From Actinopolymorpha rutila (lineage in GTDB: Bacteria; Actinomycetota; Actinomycetes; Propionibacteriales; Actinopolymorphaceae): a DNA stretch of 64,000 bases. Location of the stretch: positions 2,666,001-2,730,000 of the forward strand of contig NZ_JACBZH010000001.1 of NCBI RefSeq assembly GCF_013407855.1, written 5' to 3'. Positions 35,347-45,982 of this stretch are shown here, piece after piece. A program made the position numbers and the translations under genes. Within the stretch, counting starts at the first letter, position 1, and every line of letters begins with the position of its first letter. The notes under the pieces were generated by a model, which saw only the letters and a list, made by a program, of their open reading frames with translations, made no database searches and was not told the origin of the DNA.

Positions 35347-35353
35347 GGGGAGG
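35347..35353 (+). promoter_or_regulatory. Shine-Dalgarno of mraZ that questions the start codon
   Basis: GGGGAGG at 35347-35353 runs into the only nearby GTG (35353). It has an ideal 8-nt spacer to ACG at 35362, which stands exactly where other MraZ proteins have their initiator Met (before [14 protein letters not shown]). Confidence 0.5.
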
Positions 35354-35793
35354 TGGCGGCCACGTTTCTCGGCACCCACACCCCGCGTCTGGACGAGAAG
35401 GGACGGCTGTTCCTACCGGCCAAGTTTCGGGACGAGCTTGCGGAGGGCCTTGTGGTCACACGGGGACAGGAGCGTTGCCTCTCCGTCTGGCCGCTGGCTG
35501 AGTTCGGTCGGCTGACCGAACAGATGCGACAGGCGCCGGTCACCAACAAGGCGGCGCGCGACTACCTCCGGATGCTGTTCGCCGGAGCCTCCGACGAGAA
35601 GCCCGACAAGCAGGGGCGGATCACTCTTCCGCCGATGCTGCGGGAGTACGCCGGACTGCGGCGCGACTGCGTCGTGATCGGCGCGATGAACCGCGTCGAG
35701 ATCTGGGACGCCGAGGCCTGGGGCAGCTACTCCAGCGACCAGGAGCAGGCGTTCTCCGAGCTCAGCGAGGAGGTGCTGCCAGGAATCCTGTGA
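35353..35793 (+). CDS. mraZ: Transcriptional regulator MraZ
   Basis: This protein of 143-146 residues has two SpoVT/AbrB-like MraZ repeats: [20 protein letters not shown] near the N-terminus and [18 protein letters not shown] in the second half, each with the DxxGR DNA-binding motif. MraZ forms ring oligomers that bind phased repeats upstream of the dcw cluster and limits its own expression and that of rsmH. The GTG start given here lies inside its apparent Shine-Dalgarno; ACG 35362 would give the family N-terminus. It is the first gene of the division cluster. Confidence 0.95.
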   Translation: MAATFLGTHTPRLDEKGRLFLPAKFRDELAEGLVVTRGQERCLSVWPLAEFGRLTEQMRQAPVTNKAARDYLRMLFAGASDEKPDKQGRITLPPMLREYAGLRRDCVVIGAMNRVEIWDAEAWGSYSSDQEQAFSELSEEVLPGIL

Positions 35794-36001
35794 CGTTCCG
35801 CCCTGTAACAAGCCCCGTCACATGCCCGTCCACCGGTCGTTCCGGCGGACAGTCCAACCGATCGAGCAAGCAGTGGTCGTGCGGTGAGGTCTCCAGCCCG
35901 CTCCCTGCGCCTTCTGACGCACCTTCCCCGGCGCCAGACGGCGGTTTCCCCAGCGAGCGGGCGGGGACCTGGCCGCACGGCGACGACACGCAGCACCAGC
36001 A

Positions 36002-36223
36002 GTGGGGGTCGAGGTGAAGGAACCGGCACGCCGGCACGGCGCGGACCGCTCCGGTCACGTGTCCGGTGCGACCGACCCCGCCGCCCGGTCGTTGCCGCTC
36101 GACCCGGGTCAGGAAGCGTTGCGCCCGTTGCTGCGCGCGCGGTTCGTGGCGGCCGGCCTCACCCTTCTCGTCTGCACCGCCGTGTCGTTCGCCCTCTCGA
36201 CCCTGCTGAGCCTGCCGGGCTGA
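36002..36223 (+). CDS. Small single-pass membrane protein between mraZ and rsmH
   Basis: This 73-residue frame has strong G/C bias at codon third positions and one membrane helix near its end (RFVAAGLTLLVCTAVSFALS). GTG 36002 or GTG 36014 could start it. It ends 15 bp before rsmH and reads in the same direction, so it would be co-transcribed. I do not recognise a family. Its position and topology (short cytosolic N-terminus, helix, very short external tail) suit a small division-associated membrane peptide, but this is inference. It could also be a chance frame. Confidence 0.5.
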   Translation: MGVEVKEPARRHGADRSGHVSGATDPAARSLPLDPGQEALRPLLRARFVAAGLTLLVCTAVSFALSTLLSLPG

Positions 36224-36238
36224 GAGGACAGAATCTCC

Positions 36239-37231
36239 ATGAACCCACGTGCCGGCGAGCCGACCCACGTCCCCGTCCTCGCGGCACGGGTGGTGGCGCT
36301 GCTCGCTCCCGCACTGACCGAGACCGGCTCCGTGGTGGTGGACACCACGCTCGGCCTGGGTGGTCACGCGGAGGCGCTCCTGGAGGAGTGCCCGCAGGCC
36401 AGCCTGGTCGGCCTCGACCGCGACCCGCAGGCGCTGGCCGCCGCCGGGAAACGCCTGGAGCGGTTCGGTGACCGGGCGACCTGCGTCCACGCGGTGTACG
36501 ACCAGCTTCCGGACGTCCTCGCCGACCTCGGTCACCGCCGGGTGCAGGGAGTTCTGTTCGACCTCGGTGTGTCCTCCCTGCAGTTGGACGAGGTGGAGCG
36601 CGGATTCGCGTACAGCCGGGACGCGCCGCTGGACATGCGGATGGATCCCACCCGGGGCCCGACCGCCGCCGACGTCCTCAACACCTACTCCGCCGCGGAC
36701 CTGGCCCGGATCCTTCGGGTGTACGGCGAGGAACGCTTCGCCCGGCGGATCGCCGACGCGGTCGTACGGCAACGTGAGAGCACGCCGCTGACCACCAGCA
36801 GGCAGCTGGTCGACCTGCTGCGCTCGGCCATCCCCGGTGCCGACCGGCAGGTCGGCGGCCACCCGGCCAAGCGCACCTTCCAGGCGCTGCGGATCGAGGT
36901 CAACGGCGAGATCGCCGCCCTGGAACGCGCGCTGCCGGCCGCGGTGGACCGGCTGGCCGTCGGCGGCCGGGTCGTCGTTCTGGCCTACCACTCGCTGGAG
37001 GACCGCCTGGTGAAGCAGACGTTGGGCGCCCTCGCGCGCCCGGACGTCCCGCCGGGCGTCCCGGCAGTACCACCCGGCCACGAAGCCGTACTCCGTCTGC
37101 TGACCCGCGGGGCCGAGAAGGCCACGCCGGAAGAGGTGGAGTCGAACCCACGCGCCACGTCGGTGCGGATGCGGGCAGCGGAACGGATTCTTGACAGTCG
37201 CCGTACGGCGAGCAGAGGGGGAGCGGCATGA
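36239..37231 (+). CDS. rsmH: 16S rRNA (cytosine-1402-N4)-methyltransferase RsmH
   Basis: This 330-residue protein methylates N4 of C1402 in 16S rRNA. Seen: [15 protein letters not shown] at the start, the SAM loop [68 protein letters not shown], and [11 protein letters not shown]. The ATG has AGAGGA before it. The gene overlaps ftsL by 4 bases. RsmH is a standard member of the dcw cluster. Confidence 0.97.
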   Translation: MNPRAGEPTHVPVLAARVVALLAPALTETGSVVVDTTLGLGGHAEALLEECPQASLVGLDRDPQALAAAGKRLERFGDRATCVHAVYDQLPDVLADLGHRRVQGVLFDLGVSSLQLDEVERGFAYSRDAPLDMRMDPTRGPTAADVLNTYSAADLARILRVYGEERFARRIADAVVRQRESTPLTTSRQLVDLLRSAIPGADRQVGGHPAKRTFQALRIEVNGEIAALERALPAAVDRLAVGGRVVVLAYHSLEDRLVKQTLGALARPDVPPGVPAVPPGHEAVLRLLTRGAEKATPEEVESNPRATSVRMRAAERILDSRRTASRGGAA

Positions 37232-37911
37232 GTGCCCTGGAGAGTCTCAACCGGCCGGTACGGGAGGTGGCTCCGCGGCCACGGCTCCGGGTGGTGCCGA
37301 AACCGGAGCCCCAGCAGTCCAGGGCGCCGTTCGTCATCCTCGTCGTGGCGATCCTCAGCGCGGGCCTGCTCGGGCTGCTGTTGCTCAACACCACGGTCCA
37401 GCAGGGTTCGTTCACCATCCACGACCTGTCGCGCCGGACGACTCTGCTGGAGGACCGCCAGGCGGCGCTCGAGCAACAGGTCGCGGTGATGCGGGCGCCC
37501 GAGCACCTGGCCGGACAGGCCGAACGCCTCGGCATGGTGCCCAACACCAACCCGGTGTTCCTGCGCCTGCGCGACGGGGCCGTGCTCGGCGACGCGGTGC
37601 CCGCGAAGGCCCGCGTGACGCCGGCGCCGGCCCCGTCGGCCCCGTCGGCCCGCGCCGGCGGCTCGCCCCAGGTGGCGACCGGCCAGTTAGGCACCCAGTC
37701 CGGCGCCCAGCAGAACACTCAGCAGGGCACCCAGCCGGGCCAGGAGAGCACACGGACCGATCCCGGCGCGGGCACGACCGCCGGCCAGGGCACCCAACCG
37801 CAGTCCGGAACCAACCAGTCGCAGGCGGAGCAACCGCGGACGGAGCAACCCTCGGGCTCGGCGCCCCTGGTGACGCTGGAGCCGCCGACGTCGGGCGGGG
37901 GTGACCAGTGA
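37228..37911 (+). CDS. ftsL: Cell division protein FtsL-like
   Basis: This 227-residue bitopic protein has a short cytosolic N-terminus, one membrane helix at about residues 34-53 ([20 protein letters not shown]), a short coiled coil ([21 protein letters not shown]) and the AERLGMVP box found in FtsL and septum-formation initiators. The last 110 residues are Gln, Thr, Gly, Pro and Ser-rich and low in complexity. FtsL links FtsQ/FtsB-type proteins with FtsI and FtsW at the septum. Start and stop overlap rsmH and ftsI by 4 bases each. Confidence 0.88.
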   Translation: MSALESLNRPVREVAPRPRLRVVPKPEPQQSRAPFVILVVAILSAGLLGLLLLNTTVQQGSFTIHDLSRRTTLLEDRQAALEQQVAVMRAPEHLAGQAERLGMVPNTNPVFLRLRDGAVLGDAVPAKARVTPAPAPSAPSARAGGSPQVATGQLGTQSGAQQNTQQGTQPGQESTRTDPGAGTTAGQGTQPQSGTNQSQAEQPRTEQPSGSAPLVTLEPPTSGGGDQ

Positions 37912-40007
37912 GCGGAGAGCGTCCGCGCAAACCGTCCGAGCGCGCCACCGGCTCCGGGCGTTCCGGCTCCGGGTCCGGCCGCGGCACCGGTGGCACCTCC
38001 GGCGAGCGGCAACCCGGTCGGCCGGCGCGTTCGTCGACCGGTCGGCCCGCGCGCGGTGCCAACCGAGCCGCCACCGGCCGGTCCGGCGGCACCTCGCGTA
38101 CGGGCGGCACCTCCCGCTCCAGTGGCACCTCGCGTTCCACCGGCACTTCGGGCTCGGCGAGCAGCACGCGCCGGTCGTCCCCGGCGGCGAGCGGTGTGCC
38201 TGTACGCCGCCGGCGGCCGGCCACCCAGGCCCGGGTGGTCCGGCCCTCGCCCAAGCGCCCGGGCCGGACCCTGCGGCTCGGGCACACCGAACGCCGGCTC
38301 CGTGTGGGTTTCCTGCTGGTCGCGTTCGTGATGTCGGTGTTCGCCGGCCGGCTCGTCCAACTGCAGGGCTTCGACGGCGCGGCGTACGCCAACGCGGCCG
38401 TGAAGGAACGCATCAGCCGGGTCACCCTGCACGCGACCCGCGGTGAGATCACCGACGCGACGGGCGTACCCCTCGCCACCACCGTGGACACGCTGGCGGT
38501 CACCGCCGACCCGACGATCACCCGGCCCGACGCCGGGCAGATCGCCGAGACGCTCGCTCCGATCCTGAAGGTCGACCAGCAGGAGCTGACGACGAAGCTG
38601 CGCACACCGAAGACGAGGTTCGTCTACCTCGCCCGCAAGGTTCCGACGCAGACCTGGAAGAAGGCGCGCGACGCCCTGCGGGCCGAGGGCTTCGGCGGGG
38701 TGCTGACCGAGCCCGACCCGATGCGGACCTATCCGTCCGGGCAGGTGGCGGCGAACATCGTCGGGTTCACCGGCTCCGACGGCGGGGGACTGTCCGGACT
38801 CGAGTACGCCCTGGACGGCAAGCTGCGCGGCAAGGACGGCCACATGGTCTACGAGCGCGGTCTGAACGGCCAGCAGATCCCCCTCGCGCACAGCTCGGAG
38901 GAGGACCCCGTACCCGGCACCAACGTGCAGTTGACGATCAACCGGGACGTCCAGTGGGCGGCCCAGCAGGCGATCGCCGCTCAGGTCAAGGCCACCGAGT
39001 CCCGCAGCGGTGACATCGTGGTGATGGACACCCGTACCGGCGAACTCGTAGCGGTCGCCACCGCGCCGACCTTCGACCCCAACCACCCGACGAAGTCGCC
39101 TGCCGAGGACCGGGTCAACCGGCCGTTCCAGGAGGTGTACGAGCCGGGCAGTGTGGAGAAGGTGCTCACCGCCGCCGCACTGGTCGACAGCGGCTACGTC
39201 ACCCCCTCGACGAAGATCCGAGCACCCGGCTCGCTGATCCGCGACGGGCGCAGGATCGGTGACTGGTGGGGGCACGGCACGATCAACCTCACCTTCGCCG
39301 GCGCCCTGGCGAGGTCGTCCAACATCGGTGTCGTGCTGGCCGCGGAAGGCATGCCGAAGAAGCTGCAGGCCTCCTACCTCCGCAAGTTCGGGATGGGCAA
39401 GCCCACCGCCGTCAGGTACCCGGGCGAGTCGGGAGGCACCATCGGCAAGGCGTCCGACTGGTCCGCGCTTCGCCGGGCGACGATCTCGTTCGGCCAGGGC
39501 ATGTCGGTGACCGCGGTCCAGTTGACGGCCGCGGTGGCCGCGGTCGCCAACGGCGGCGTCCGGGTCGACCCCAGCCTGGTGAAGGGGTTCGTCGACGACG
39601 ACGGCAAGCTCACGCCGAACCCCACGCCCAAGCGGACCCGGGTGGTGAGCAAGCAGGCGGCGGCCACCGTGGCCCGGATGATGGAGCAGGTCGTCCAGGG
39701 CCCCGACGCGCTGGCCACGAAGGCCGCGATCCCGGGCTACCGGATCGCCGGAAAGACCGGAACCGCCCAGCGCGCGGACTCGAGCTGCGGCTGCTACCGG
39801 GGCTACACCGCGTCGTTCGCGGGGTTCGCTCCGGCCGACGACCCCCGCTTCGTGGTCTACGTCGACCTGCAGGACCCCAAGAAGGGCGGCAACAGCGGAA
39901 GCGGGCTCGCCGCACCCGTCTTCCACGACATCATGGCGTTCACCCTGCAGAAGTACGGCGTCCCGCCCACCGGCACCAAGTCGCCCGTGCTGCCCCTGTA
40001 CTGGTGA
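37908..40007 (+). CDS. ftsI: Septal peptidoglycan transpeptidase FtsI (PBP3-like)
   Basis: This 699-residue class B penicillin-binding protein has a disordered N-terminus of about 120 residues rich in Ser, Gly, Arg and Thr, one membrane helix at about 131-150 (RVGFLLVAFVMSVFAGRLV), a pedestal domain that starts after it, and a transpeptidase domain. Seen: the active-site Ser in PGSVEKVLTAA (SxxK), SSN, and KTGTAQ. It cross-links septal peptidoglycan together with FtsW. The GTG start overlaps ftsL. The stop codon is part of a 10-bp phased repeat array. Confidence 0.96.
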   Translation: MSGERPRKPSERATGSGRSGSGSGRGTGGTSGERQPGRPARSSTGRPARGANRAATGRSGGTSRTGGTSRSSGTSRSTGTSGSASSTRRSSPAASGVPVRRRRPATQARVVRPSPKRPGRTLRLGHTERRLRVGFLLVAFVMSVFAGRLVQLQGFDGAAYANAAVKERISRVTLHATRGEITDATGVPLATTVDTLAVTADPTITRPDAGQIAETLAPILKVDQQELTTKLRTPKTRFVYLARKVPTQTWKKARDALRAEGFGGVLTEPDPMRTYPSGQVAANIVGFTGSDGGGLSGLEYALDGKLRGKDGHMVYERGLNGQQIPLAHSSEEDPVPGTNVQLTINRDVQWAAQQAIAAQVKATESRSGDIVVMDTRTGELVAVATAPTFDPNHPTKSPAEDRVNRPFQEVYEPGSVEKVLTAAALVDSGYVTPSTKIRAPGSLIRDGRRIGDWWGHGTINLTFAGALARSSNIGVVLAAEGMPKKLQASYLRKFGMGKPTAVRYPGESGGTIGKASDWSALRRATISFGQGMSVTAVQLTAAVAAVANGGVRVDPSLVKGFVDDDGKLTPNPTPKRTRVVSKQAAATVARMMEQVVQGPDALATKAAIPGYRIAGKTGTAQRADSSCGCYRGYTASFAGFAPADDPRFVVYVDLQDPKKGGNSGSGLAAPVFHDIMAFTLQKYGVPPTGTKSPVLPLYW

Positions 40008-40050
40008 TCACTGGTGACGACAGGTGACCACCGGTGATCACTGGTGGCCG
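40001..40050. repeat. Five 10-bp phased repeats, GGTGA type, after ftsI
   Basis: GGTGA stands at 40003, 40013, 40023 and 40033, with GGTGG at 40043, each in a 10-bp unit close to CTGGTGATCA. The first unit holds the ftsI stop codon. The helical phasing is the same as in the GTGG array at the mraZ promoter. The array ends 204 bp before the murE start. Confidence 0.8.
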
Positions 40051-40254
40051 AGCCCCTCACCGGCACTGCCCCGGTCAGGGCACGTGACGTGCCCGCGACG
40101 TGGCCGGAGGCGATCACCGGTGTGACGCTGTAACCTCACGCCCCAGACAGTGGCGCGTGGGGGACGCGCGACCGGCCACATCCCGGGCCGCACTGCGCCG
40201 GCCCGCCCCGGACAGGGGTGGGCGAAGATTCTCGACATCGAGGGAGGAAACCCC

Positions 40255-41922
40255 GTGGCCGTCCCCGCCACCGGCGCGGTGACCCCGCGTCCGACACGTC
40301 CGCTCCGCCGGACGCTGCCGGAGGTCGTCTCCTTCCTCTCCGCGATGCCGGGGGCCGAGCTGGCGCCGGCCGAGGTGTCGTACGCCGAGCGCTCCGACGC
40401 CGGATGGGCCGACGTGGTGATCACCGGCATCAGCCAGGACTCGCGCGCGGTCGTACCCGGCGACCTGTACGTCGCCCGGCCTGGCGACCGCTCCCACGGA
40501 GCGACGTACGCCCGGACGGCCGCGGACGGCGGCGCCGTGGCCGCCCTGACCGACCCGGCCGGCCGGGGCCGGTGCGAGGAGGCCGGGCTGGCGACGCTCG
40601 TGGTGCCCGACCCGCGGGCAGTGGTGGGTGAGCTGTCCGCCTGGGTGTACGGCAACCCCTCCCGTGACCTGCTGATGCTCGGGATCACCGGCACCAACGG
40701 CAAGACCACCACGGCGTTCCTGCTGGAGGCCGCCCTTCGGTACGCCGGACGGCGGACGGGGCTGCTCGGCACCACCGGCACCCGCATCGGCGCCGAGACC
40801 CTGCCCAGCGCCCGGACCACTCCGGAGGCGCCGGACCTGCAGGCGCTTCTTGCGGTGATGCTCGAGCGCGGCGTGCAGGCGGTGTCGATGGAGGTGTCCA
40901 GCCACGCGCTCGTCCACGGCCGGGTGGACGGGACGATCTACGACGTGGCCGGGTTCACCAACCTCAGCCAGGACCACCTGGAGTTCCACGGCGACCTGGA
41001 GTCCTACTTCAGGGCCAAGGCGAGCCTGTTCACCCCCGCGCACGCCCGCGTCGGCGTGGTCAACCTGGACGACGAGCACGGGCGGCGGCTGGTCCGCGAG
41101 GCGCCGATCGAGGTGGTGACGTACTCCGCGGCCGGTGACCCGGCGGCCGACTGGCGGGCCGAGGAGGTCGAGCCGGCCACCGACGGCGGCAGCGCCTTCC
41201 GGGTACGCGGCCCCGGCGGGATCGACGTCGCCGTCTCGTTGTCGCTGCCCGGGGACTTCAACGTCGCCAACGCCCTGCTGGCGACCGCCGTGCTCGCCAC
41301 CGCGGGGCTGTATCCCGAGGAGTTCCTCCCGGCGTTCGCCGAGGTGGCCCTGCCCGGCCGGATGGAACGCGTGACCGCCGCCCAGGACTTCGTGGTCCTG
41401 GTCGACTACGCCCACACCCCGGACGCGATCGCCCGGGCACTGGACACCATGCGGGCGCGCACACCCGGCCGGCTGGTCACGGTGCTGGGCTGCGGCGGGG
41501 ACCGCGACCGGGGCAAGCGGCCGCTGATGGGCGCCACCGCTGCCCGGCACGCCGACCTCATCGTGATCACCGACGACAACCCGCGCTCGGAGGACCCGGC
41601 GGCGATCCGGGCGGCCGCTCTCGCCGGTGCCCGGGAGGTGCCCGCCGCCGACCGCGGCGAGGTGCGCGAGGTCGCCGACCGGCGGGAGGCGATCCGTTAC
41701 GCACTTGGGGCCGCTCGGCCCGGCGACACCGTGCTCGTCCTGGGCAAGGGTCACGAGCAGGGCCAGGAGATCGCCGGGGTGGTGCACCCCTTCGACGACC
41801 GGTTCGTCGTCACGGAGGAACTGGCGCGGATGTCCGGCCGCCACGGCGTCGCCCTGGCCGCAGGGCACGAAGCCGGTCAGGGAGCCGGTCACGAGGCCGG
41901 TCAGGAAGGGGCGCAGCGATGA
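40255..41922 (+). CDS. murE: UDP-MurNAc-tripeptide synthetase MurE (diaminopimelate-adding)
   Basis: This 555-residue protein starts at GTG 40255, behind GGGAGG with a good spacer; the frame is open 35 codons further but that part is not conserved. MurE adds the third residue to UDP-MurNAc-Ala-Glu. Seen: ISQDSRAVVPGDLYVA, the ATP loop [15 protein letters not shown], the Lys that is carbamylated in YFRAKASLF, and DDNPRSEDP, the DNPR motif that marks diaminopimelate as substrate. The C-terminal tail repeats GHEAGQ. It has its own 247-bp upstream gap, unlike most dcw genes, so it may carry a separate promoter. It overlaps murF by 4 bases. Confidence 0.96.
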   Translation: MAVPATGAVTPRPTRPLRRTLPEVVSFLSAMPGAELAPAEVSYAERSDAGWADVVITGISQDSRAVVPGDLYVARPGDRSHGATYARTAADGGAVAALTDPAGRGRCEEAGLATLVVPDPRAVVGELSAWVYGNPSRDLLMLGITGTNGKTTTAFLLEAALRYAGRRTGLLGTTGTRIGAETLPSARTTPEAPDLQALLAVMLERGVQAVSMEVSSHALVHGRVDGTIYDVAGFTNLSQDHLEFHGDLESYFRAKASLFTPAHARVGVVNLDDEHGRRLVREAPIEVVTYSAAGDPAADWRAEEVEPATDGGSAFRVRGPGGIDVAVSLSLPGDFNVANALLATAVLATAGLYPEEFLPAFAEVALPGRMERVTAAQDFVVLVDYAHTPDAIARALDTMRARTPGRLVTVLGCGGDRDRGKRPLMGATAARHADLIVITDDNPRSEDPAAIRAAALAGAREVPAADRGEVREVADRREAIRYALGAARPGDTVLVLGKGHEQGQEIAGVVHPFDDRFVVTEELARMSGRHGVALAAGHEAGQGAGHEAGQEGAQR

Positions 41923-43358
41923 TCACGATGACGTTGGCGGAGATCGCGGCCGCGGTCGGCGGGGAGCTGCACGAGGCCGACCCCGACTCGACCGTCACCG
42001 GGGGAGTGGCCGCCGACACCCGGAAGCTCTCGCCGCGCGGGCTGTTCGTCGCCGACGGGCGCGGGCACGACTTCGCCGCCGAAGCCGTCCACAAGGGGGC
42101 CGCGGCGGTGCTGAGCAGCCGGCCGCTGCCGGGCCTGCCGTGCGTGGTGGCCCCGCCCGCGCAGGGCCACCGGGATGCCTCCGTCGCGGCCGCTGGCCGG
42201 CTGGCCCGGCACGTGCTCGACCGGCTTCCCGACCTCACCCTGGTGGCGGTCACCGGTTCGGCGGGCAAGACCACGACCAAGGACCTGCTCGGGCAACTGC
42301 TCGCCGGAGCCGGTGAGACGGTGGCGCCGGAGGGGTCGCTGAACGACGAGCTGGGCATGCCGCTGACCGTCCTGCGCGCGGACGAGCAGACCCGCTACCT
42401 CGTGCTCGAGATGGGCGCGAAGAGGGTCGGGCACATTCGCTACCTCACCGAGCTGGCGCCGCCCGACATCTCCGTCGTACTCAACGTCGGCCTCGCCCAC
42501 GTCGGCGAGTTCGGCGGCAAGGAGATGACGGCCAAGGCCAAGGGCGAGCTGGTGGAGGCCCTCGGCGAGGATGGCGTCGCGGTCCTCAACGCCGACGACC
42601 CGCTGGTCGCCGCGATGGCCGGGCGAAACCGCGGCCGTACCGTCCTGGTGGGCGAGGGGCCCGACGCCACCGTCCGTGCCGAGGGTGTACGCCTCGACGA
42701 CGCCGGCCGCGCGGCGTTCGAGCTGGTGACCGCGGCCGGGAGCGCCAAGGTGGCGCTCGGCCTGGTCGGGCGGCACCACGTCGCCAACGCGCTGGCGGTG
42801 GCCGCCGTCGGCCTCGCGGTCGGCCTGGACGTCGCCGCGGTCGCCGAGAGCCTGTCGGCCGCGGTGGCGCTGTCGCGCTGGCGGATGGAGGTGAGCGTCC
42901 GCTCCGACGGCGTGACCATCGTCAACGACGCCTACAACGCCAACCCGGACTCCATGCGGGCGGCGCTGGAGACGTTGCCGGTGCTGGCGAGGGGCGGCCG
43001 CTCGTGGGCCGTGCTGGGTGAGATGCTCGAACTCGGGGAGGCCGCGGACGAGGCCCACGAGGGGATCGGCAGACTTACGGTGCGGCTGGGTGTGTCCCGG
43101 CTGCTGGTGGTGGGCGCGGGCGCCCGTGCGATCGAGCGCGGAGCCCGGTCCGAGGGATATTCGGGAGAGGAGTCGGTCTTCGTGCCGGACACCGATCAGG
43201 CGCTCGCGCTGCTGCGGCGGGAGCTCCGTGCCGGTGACGTCGTACTCGTCAAGTCCTCGCGAGACGCCGGGTTGCGTCATCTTGGTGACACCCTGAGTGA
43301 GGATGCGGGCAGCCGTGCGGGCGGCCTGGGAACCGGGACCGTGGAGGGCGGCGCGTGA
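41919..43358 (+). CDS. murF: UDP-MurNAc-pentapeptide synthetase MurF
   Basis: This 479-residue protein joins D-Ala-D-Ala to the UDP-MurNAc-tripeptide. Seen: the N-terminal uridine-binding domain ([14 protein letters not shown]), the ATP loop [63 protein letters not shown], and the C-terminal [17 protein letters not shown]. It overlaps murE and mraY by 4 bases at each end. Confidence 0.97.
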   Translation: MITMTLAEIAAAVGGELHEADPDSTVTGGVAADTRKLSPRGLFVADGRGHDFAAEAVHKGAAAVLSSRPLPGLPCVVAPPAQGHRDASVAAAGRLARHVLDRLPDLTLVAVTGSAGKTTTKDLLGQLLAGAGETVAPEGSLNDELGMPLTVLRADEQTRYLVLEMGAKRVGHIRYLTELAPPDISVVLNVGLAHVGEFGGKEMTAKAKGELVEALGEDGVAVLNADDPLVAAMAGRNRGRTVLVGEGPDATVRAEGVRLDDAGRAAFELVTAAGSAKVALGLVGRHHVANALAVAAVGLAVGLDVAAVAESLSAAVALSRWRMEVSVRSDGVTIVNDAYNANPDSMRAALETLPVLARGGRSWAVLGEMLELGEAADEAHEGIGRLTVRLGVSRLLVVGAGARAIERGARSEGYSGEESVFVPDTDQALALLRRELRAGDVVLVKSSRDAGLRHLGDTLSEDAGSRAGGLGTGTVEGGA

Positions 43359-44440
43359 AGGCAATCCTCCTCGCCGGTGGGGTCTCGCTGCTGATCTCGC
43401 TGCTGGGCACCCCTGTCGCGATCCGGATGCTCGCCGCCCGGGGGTACGGCCAGATCATCCGCGACGACGGACCGACGTCGCACCACACCAAACGGGGTAC
43501 GCCCACGATGGGCGGCGTCGTGATCATCGTCGCCGCGGTGCTCGGCTATTTCGCCGCGCACCTGTTCGTCTGGCGGCTGCCGTCCGCGTCCGGCGCGCTG
43601 GTGCTGATGCTGATGGTCGGGCTCGGCCTCGTCGGGTTCCTGGACGACTACCTCAAGGTGTCCCGGCAGCGCAGCCTGGGCCTTCGGGCCAAGACCAAGC
43701 TCGCCGGGCAGACGTCCGTCGCGGTGATCTTCGCCATCCTGGCGCTGCAGTTCCCGGACGAGCGCAACGTCAGGCCGGGTTCGACGTTCATCTCCTTCAT
43801 CCGCGACATCAGGGTCCCCTGGCTGGAGCTCGGCTCGATCGTCTTCGTGCTGTGGGTGCTCTTTCTGATCGCGGCGACGTCCAACGGCGTCAACCTCACC
43901 GACGGCCTGGACGGCCTGGCCACGGGCGCCTCGGTGATGGTGTTCGCGGCGTACACCCTGATCTGCGTCTGGCAGTTCAACCAGGCGTGCTTCAACCAGC
44001 CGGCCGCGAAGTGCTACGAGGTCCGTGACCCGTACGACCTGGCGGTGGTGGCGTTCGCCGTCACCGCGGCCTGTTTCGGCTTCCTGTGGTGGAACGCCTC
44101 ACCGGCCAAGATCATCATGGGCGACACCGGCTCGCTGGCACTGGGCGGCGGGGTGGCCGCGATGGCGGTCTTCACCCGCACCGAGCTGCTGCTGATCGCC
44201 ATCGGCGGCCTCTTCCTCATCGAGGTGGCCTCGGTGATGCTGCAGACGGGCTTCTTCAAGTTCACCCGATGGCGCACCGGCACCCCGCGCCGGATCTTCC
44301 GGATGGCCCCGATCCACCACCACTTCGAGCTGAAGGGCTGGAACGAGGTCACCATCGTGATCCGGTTCTGGATCATCTGCGGGATCTGTGTGGCGGGCGC
44401 GATCGGGATCTTCTACGCCGAGTGGGTGTCCGGCGCATGA
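43355..44440 (+). CDS. mraY: Phospho-MurNAc-pentapeptide transferase MraY
   Basis: This 361-residue membrane enzyme has about ten helices and transfers phospho-MurNAc-pentapeptide to undecaprenyl phosphate to form lipid I. Seen: [15 protein letters not shown], the Mg-binding [41 protein letters not shown], and the His-rich loop [14 protein letters not shown]. The GTG start overlaps murF, and its stop overlaps murD. Confidence 0.97.
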   Translation: MKAILLAGGVSLLISLLGTPVAIRMLAARGYGQIIRDDGPTSHHTKRGTPTMGGVVIIVAAVLGYFAAHLFVWRLPSASGALVLMLMVGLGLVGFLDDYLKVSRQRSLGLRAKTKLAGQTSVAVIFAILALQFPDERNVRPGSTFISFIRDIRVPWLELGSIVFVLWVLFLIAATSNGVNLTDGLDGLATGASVMVFAAYTLICVWQFNQACFNQPAAKCYEVRDPYDLAVVAFAVTAACFGFLWWNASPAKIIMGDTGSLALGGGVAAMAVFTRTELLLIAIGGLFLIEVASVMLQTGFFKFTRWRTGTPRRIFRMAPIHHHFELKGWNEVTIVIRFWIICGICVAGAIGIFYAEWVSGA

Positions 44441-45945
44441 GCACGCCTGACGCCCCCGCGGGTCCGGACTGGCTGGACACCGCCGACCGGCACTCGCCCT
44501 GGCCGCAGCTGTCCGCCCTCGTCACCGGGATCGGCGTGTCCGGCTACTCCGCCGCCGCCGGCCTGCTGGGCGTCGGCGCGCGGGTGGCCGTGGTGGACGA
44601 GCGCGACGGGGACGACGAACGCGAACGCGCCACGATCCTTGAGACACTCGGCGCCGACGTCCGGCTCGGGCCCGGCTCGACCGACGCCATCCCCGGCTCG
44701 TTCGGCTCCTCCCGGTCCGGCCTGCCCGACGTCGTGGTGACCTCGCCCGGCTGGCGGCCCGACGCCCCGATCCTGGCCCAGGCGGCGGCCGCCGGCGTCC
44801 CGATTCTCGGCGAGGTCGACCTCGCGCTGCGCCTGCGCGACCCCGAGCACGCCGCACCCTGGCTCACCCTCACCGGCACCAACGGCAAGACGACCACGGT
44901 GGGGATGCTGGCCTCGATCCTGTCCGCCGCCGGGCTGCGGACCGCGGCGGTCGGCAACATCGGCGCACCGGTCGTGGACGCCGTGCTCGACCCCGAGCCG
45001 TACGACGTCCTCGCCGTGGAGCTGTCCAGCTTCCAGCTGCACTGGTCGCGCCGGCTGTGGCCGCGGGCGGCGGCCGTGCTGAACGTCGCACCCGACCACC
45101 TCGACTGGCACGGCACCCTGGACCGCTACGCCGCCGACAAGGGCAAGATCTACGAAGGCTGCGAGATCGCCTGCGTCTACAACGTCGCCGACGCCGCCAC
45201 CGAGGAGCTGGTCCGGGCGGCCGACGTAGTGGAGGGCTGCCGCGCGGTCGGCTTCAGCGCCGGCATCCCGGCCGCCGGCATGCTCGGCGTGGTCGACGGG
45301 GTGCTCGCCGACCGGGCCTTCGTCGAGCAGCGCCGCACCTCCGCCGCCGAGCTGTGCAACGTCCGCGACCTCCCGTCGGCGGCGCCGCACAACGTCGCCA
45401 ACGCGCTGGCTGCGGCGGCACTGGCCCGCGCGCACGGCGTCCGGCCGGGCGCGGTCCGGGCCGGGCTGACCGACTTCACGTTGGAGCCGCACCGCATCCA
45501 GCGGGTCGCGGACGTGGACGGGATCCCCTACGTCGACGACTCCAAGGCGACCAACGCGCACGCCGCGCTGGCCTCGCTGCTGTCGTACGACTCGGTGGTC
45601 TGGGTCGCGGGCGGGCTTGCCAAGGGCCAGGATTTCGACGACCTGGTACACGCCGTGAAGGACCGGCTGCGGGCCGTCGTCCTGCTGGGCCGCGACCGGA
45701 GACTGATCTTCGAGGCACTCTCGCGACACGCGCCCGAGGTCCCCGTCGTGGAGGTCGCCGACGGCGAGACTGAGGTAATGGATCGCGTCGTGGCGCACGC
45801 GCGGCACCTGGCCCGGCCAGGCGACACCGTGCTCCTCGCGCCCGGGTGCGCGTCCTTCGACCTCTTCGCGAGCTACGGCGCGCGCGGTGACGCGTTCAGC
45901 GCGGCGGCGCGGCGGCTCGCCGGAGGTGCACCGCACAGCAGCTGA
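44437..45945 (+). CDS. murD: UDP-MurNAc-L-alanine:D-glutamate ligase MurD
   Basis: This 502-residue protein starts at ATG 44437, which overlaps the mraY stop (ATGA); a longer frame into mraY is only the other phase of that gene. MurD adds D-Glu to UDP-MurNAc-Ala. Seen: a Rossmann-like N-terminus ([19 protein letters not shown]), the ATP loop [47 protein letters not shown], and the C-terminal [13 protein letters not shown]. Compared with relatives it has a few short Ala/Gly-rich loops. Confidence 0.96.
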   Translation: MSTPDAPAGPDWLDTADRHSPWPQLSALVTGIGVSGYSAAAGLLGVGARVAVVDERDGDDERERATILETLGADVRLGPGSTDAIPGSFGSSRSGLPDVVVTSPGWRPDAPILAQAAAAGVPILGEVDLALRLRDPEHAAPWLTLTGTNGKTTTVGMLASILSAAGLRTAAVGNIGAPVVDAVLDPEPYDVLAVELSSFQLHWSRRLWPRAAAVLNVAPDHLDWHGTLDRYAADKGKIYEGCEIACVYNVADAATEELVRAADVVEGCRAVGFSAGIPAAGMLGVVDGVLADRAFVEQRRTSAAELCNVRDLPSAAPHNVANALAAAALARAHGVRPGAVRAGLTDFTLEPHRIQRVADVDGIPYVDDSKATNAHAALASLLSYDSVVWVAGGLAKGQDFDDLVHAVKDRLRAVVLLGRDRRLIFEALSRHAPEVPVVEVADGETEVMDRVVAHARHLARPGDTVLLAPGCASFDLFASYGARGDAFSAAARRLAGGAPHSS

Positions 45946-45982
45946 ACGGGAGGCCGCGCTTGCGCACAGGGACGGGAGTCTC

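Noticed and set aside
35790..36017. 75-codon frame that overlaps the mraZ stop codon
   Set aside because: It has Ser/Pro/Gly-rich sequence, no helix or motif, and an unbiased third position.
44086..44436. Upstream extension of murD
   Set aside because: This part lies inside mraY in another phase; ATG 44437 in the ATGA overlap is the family start.
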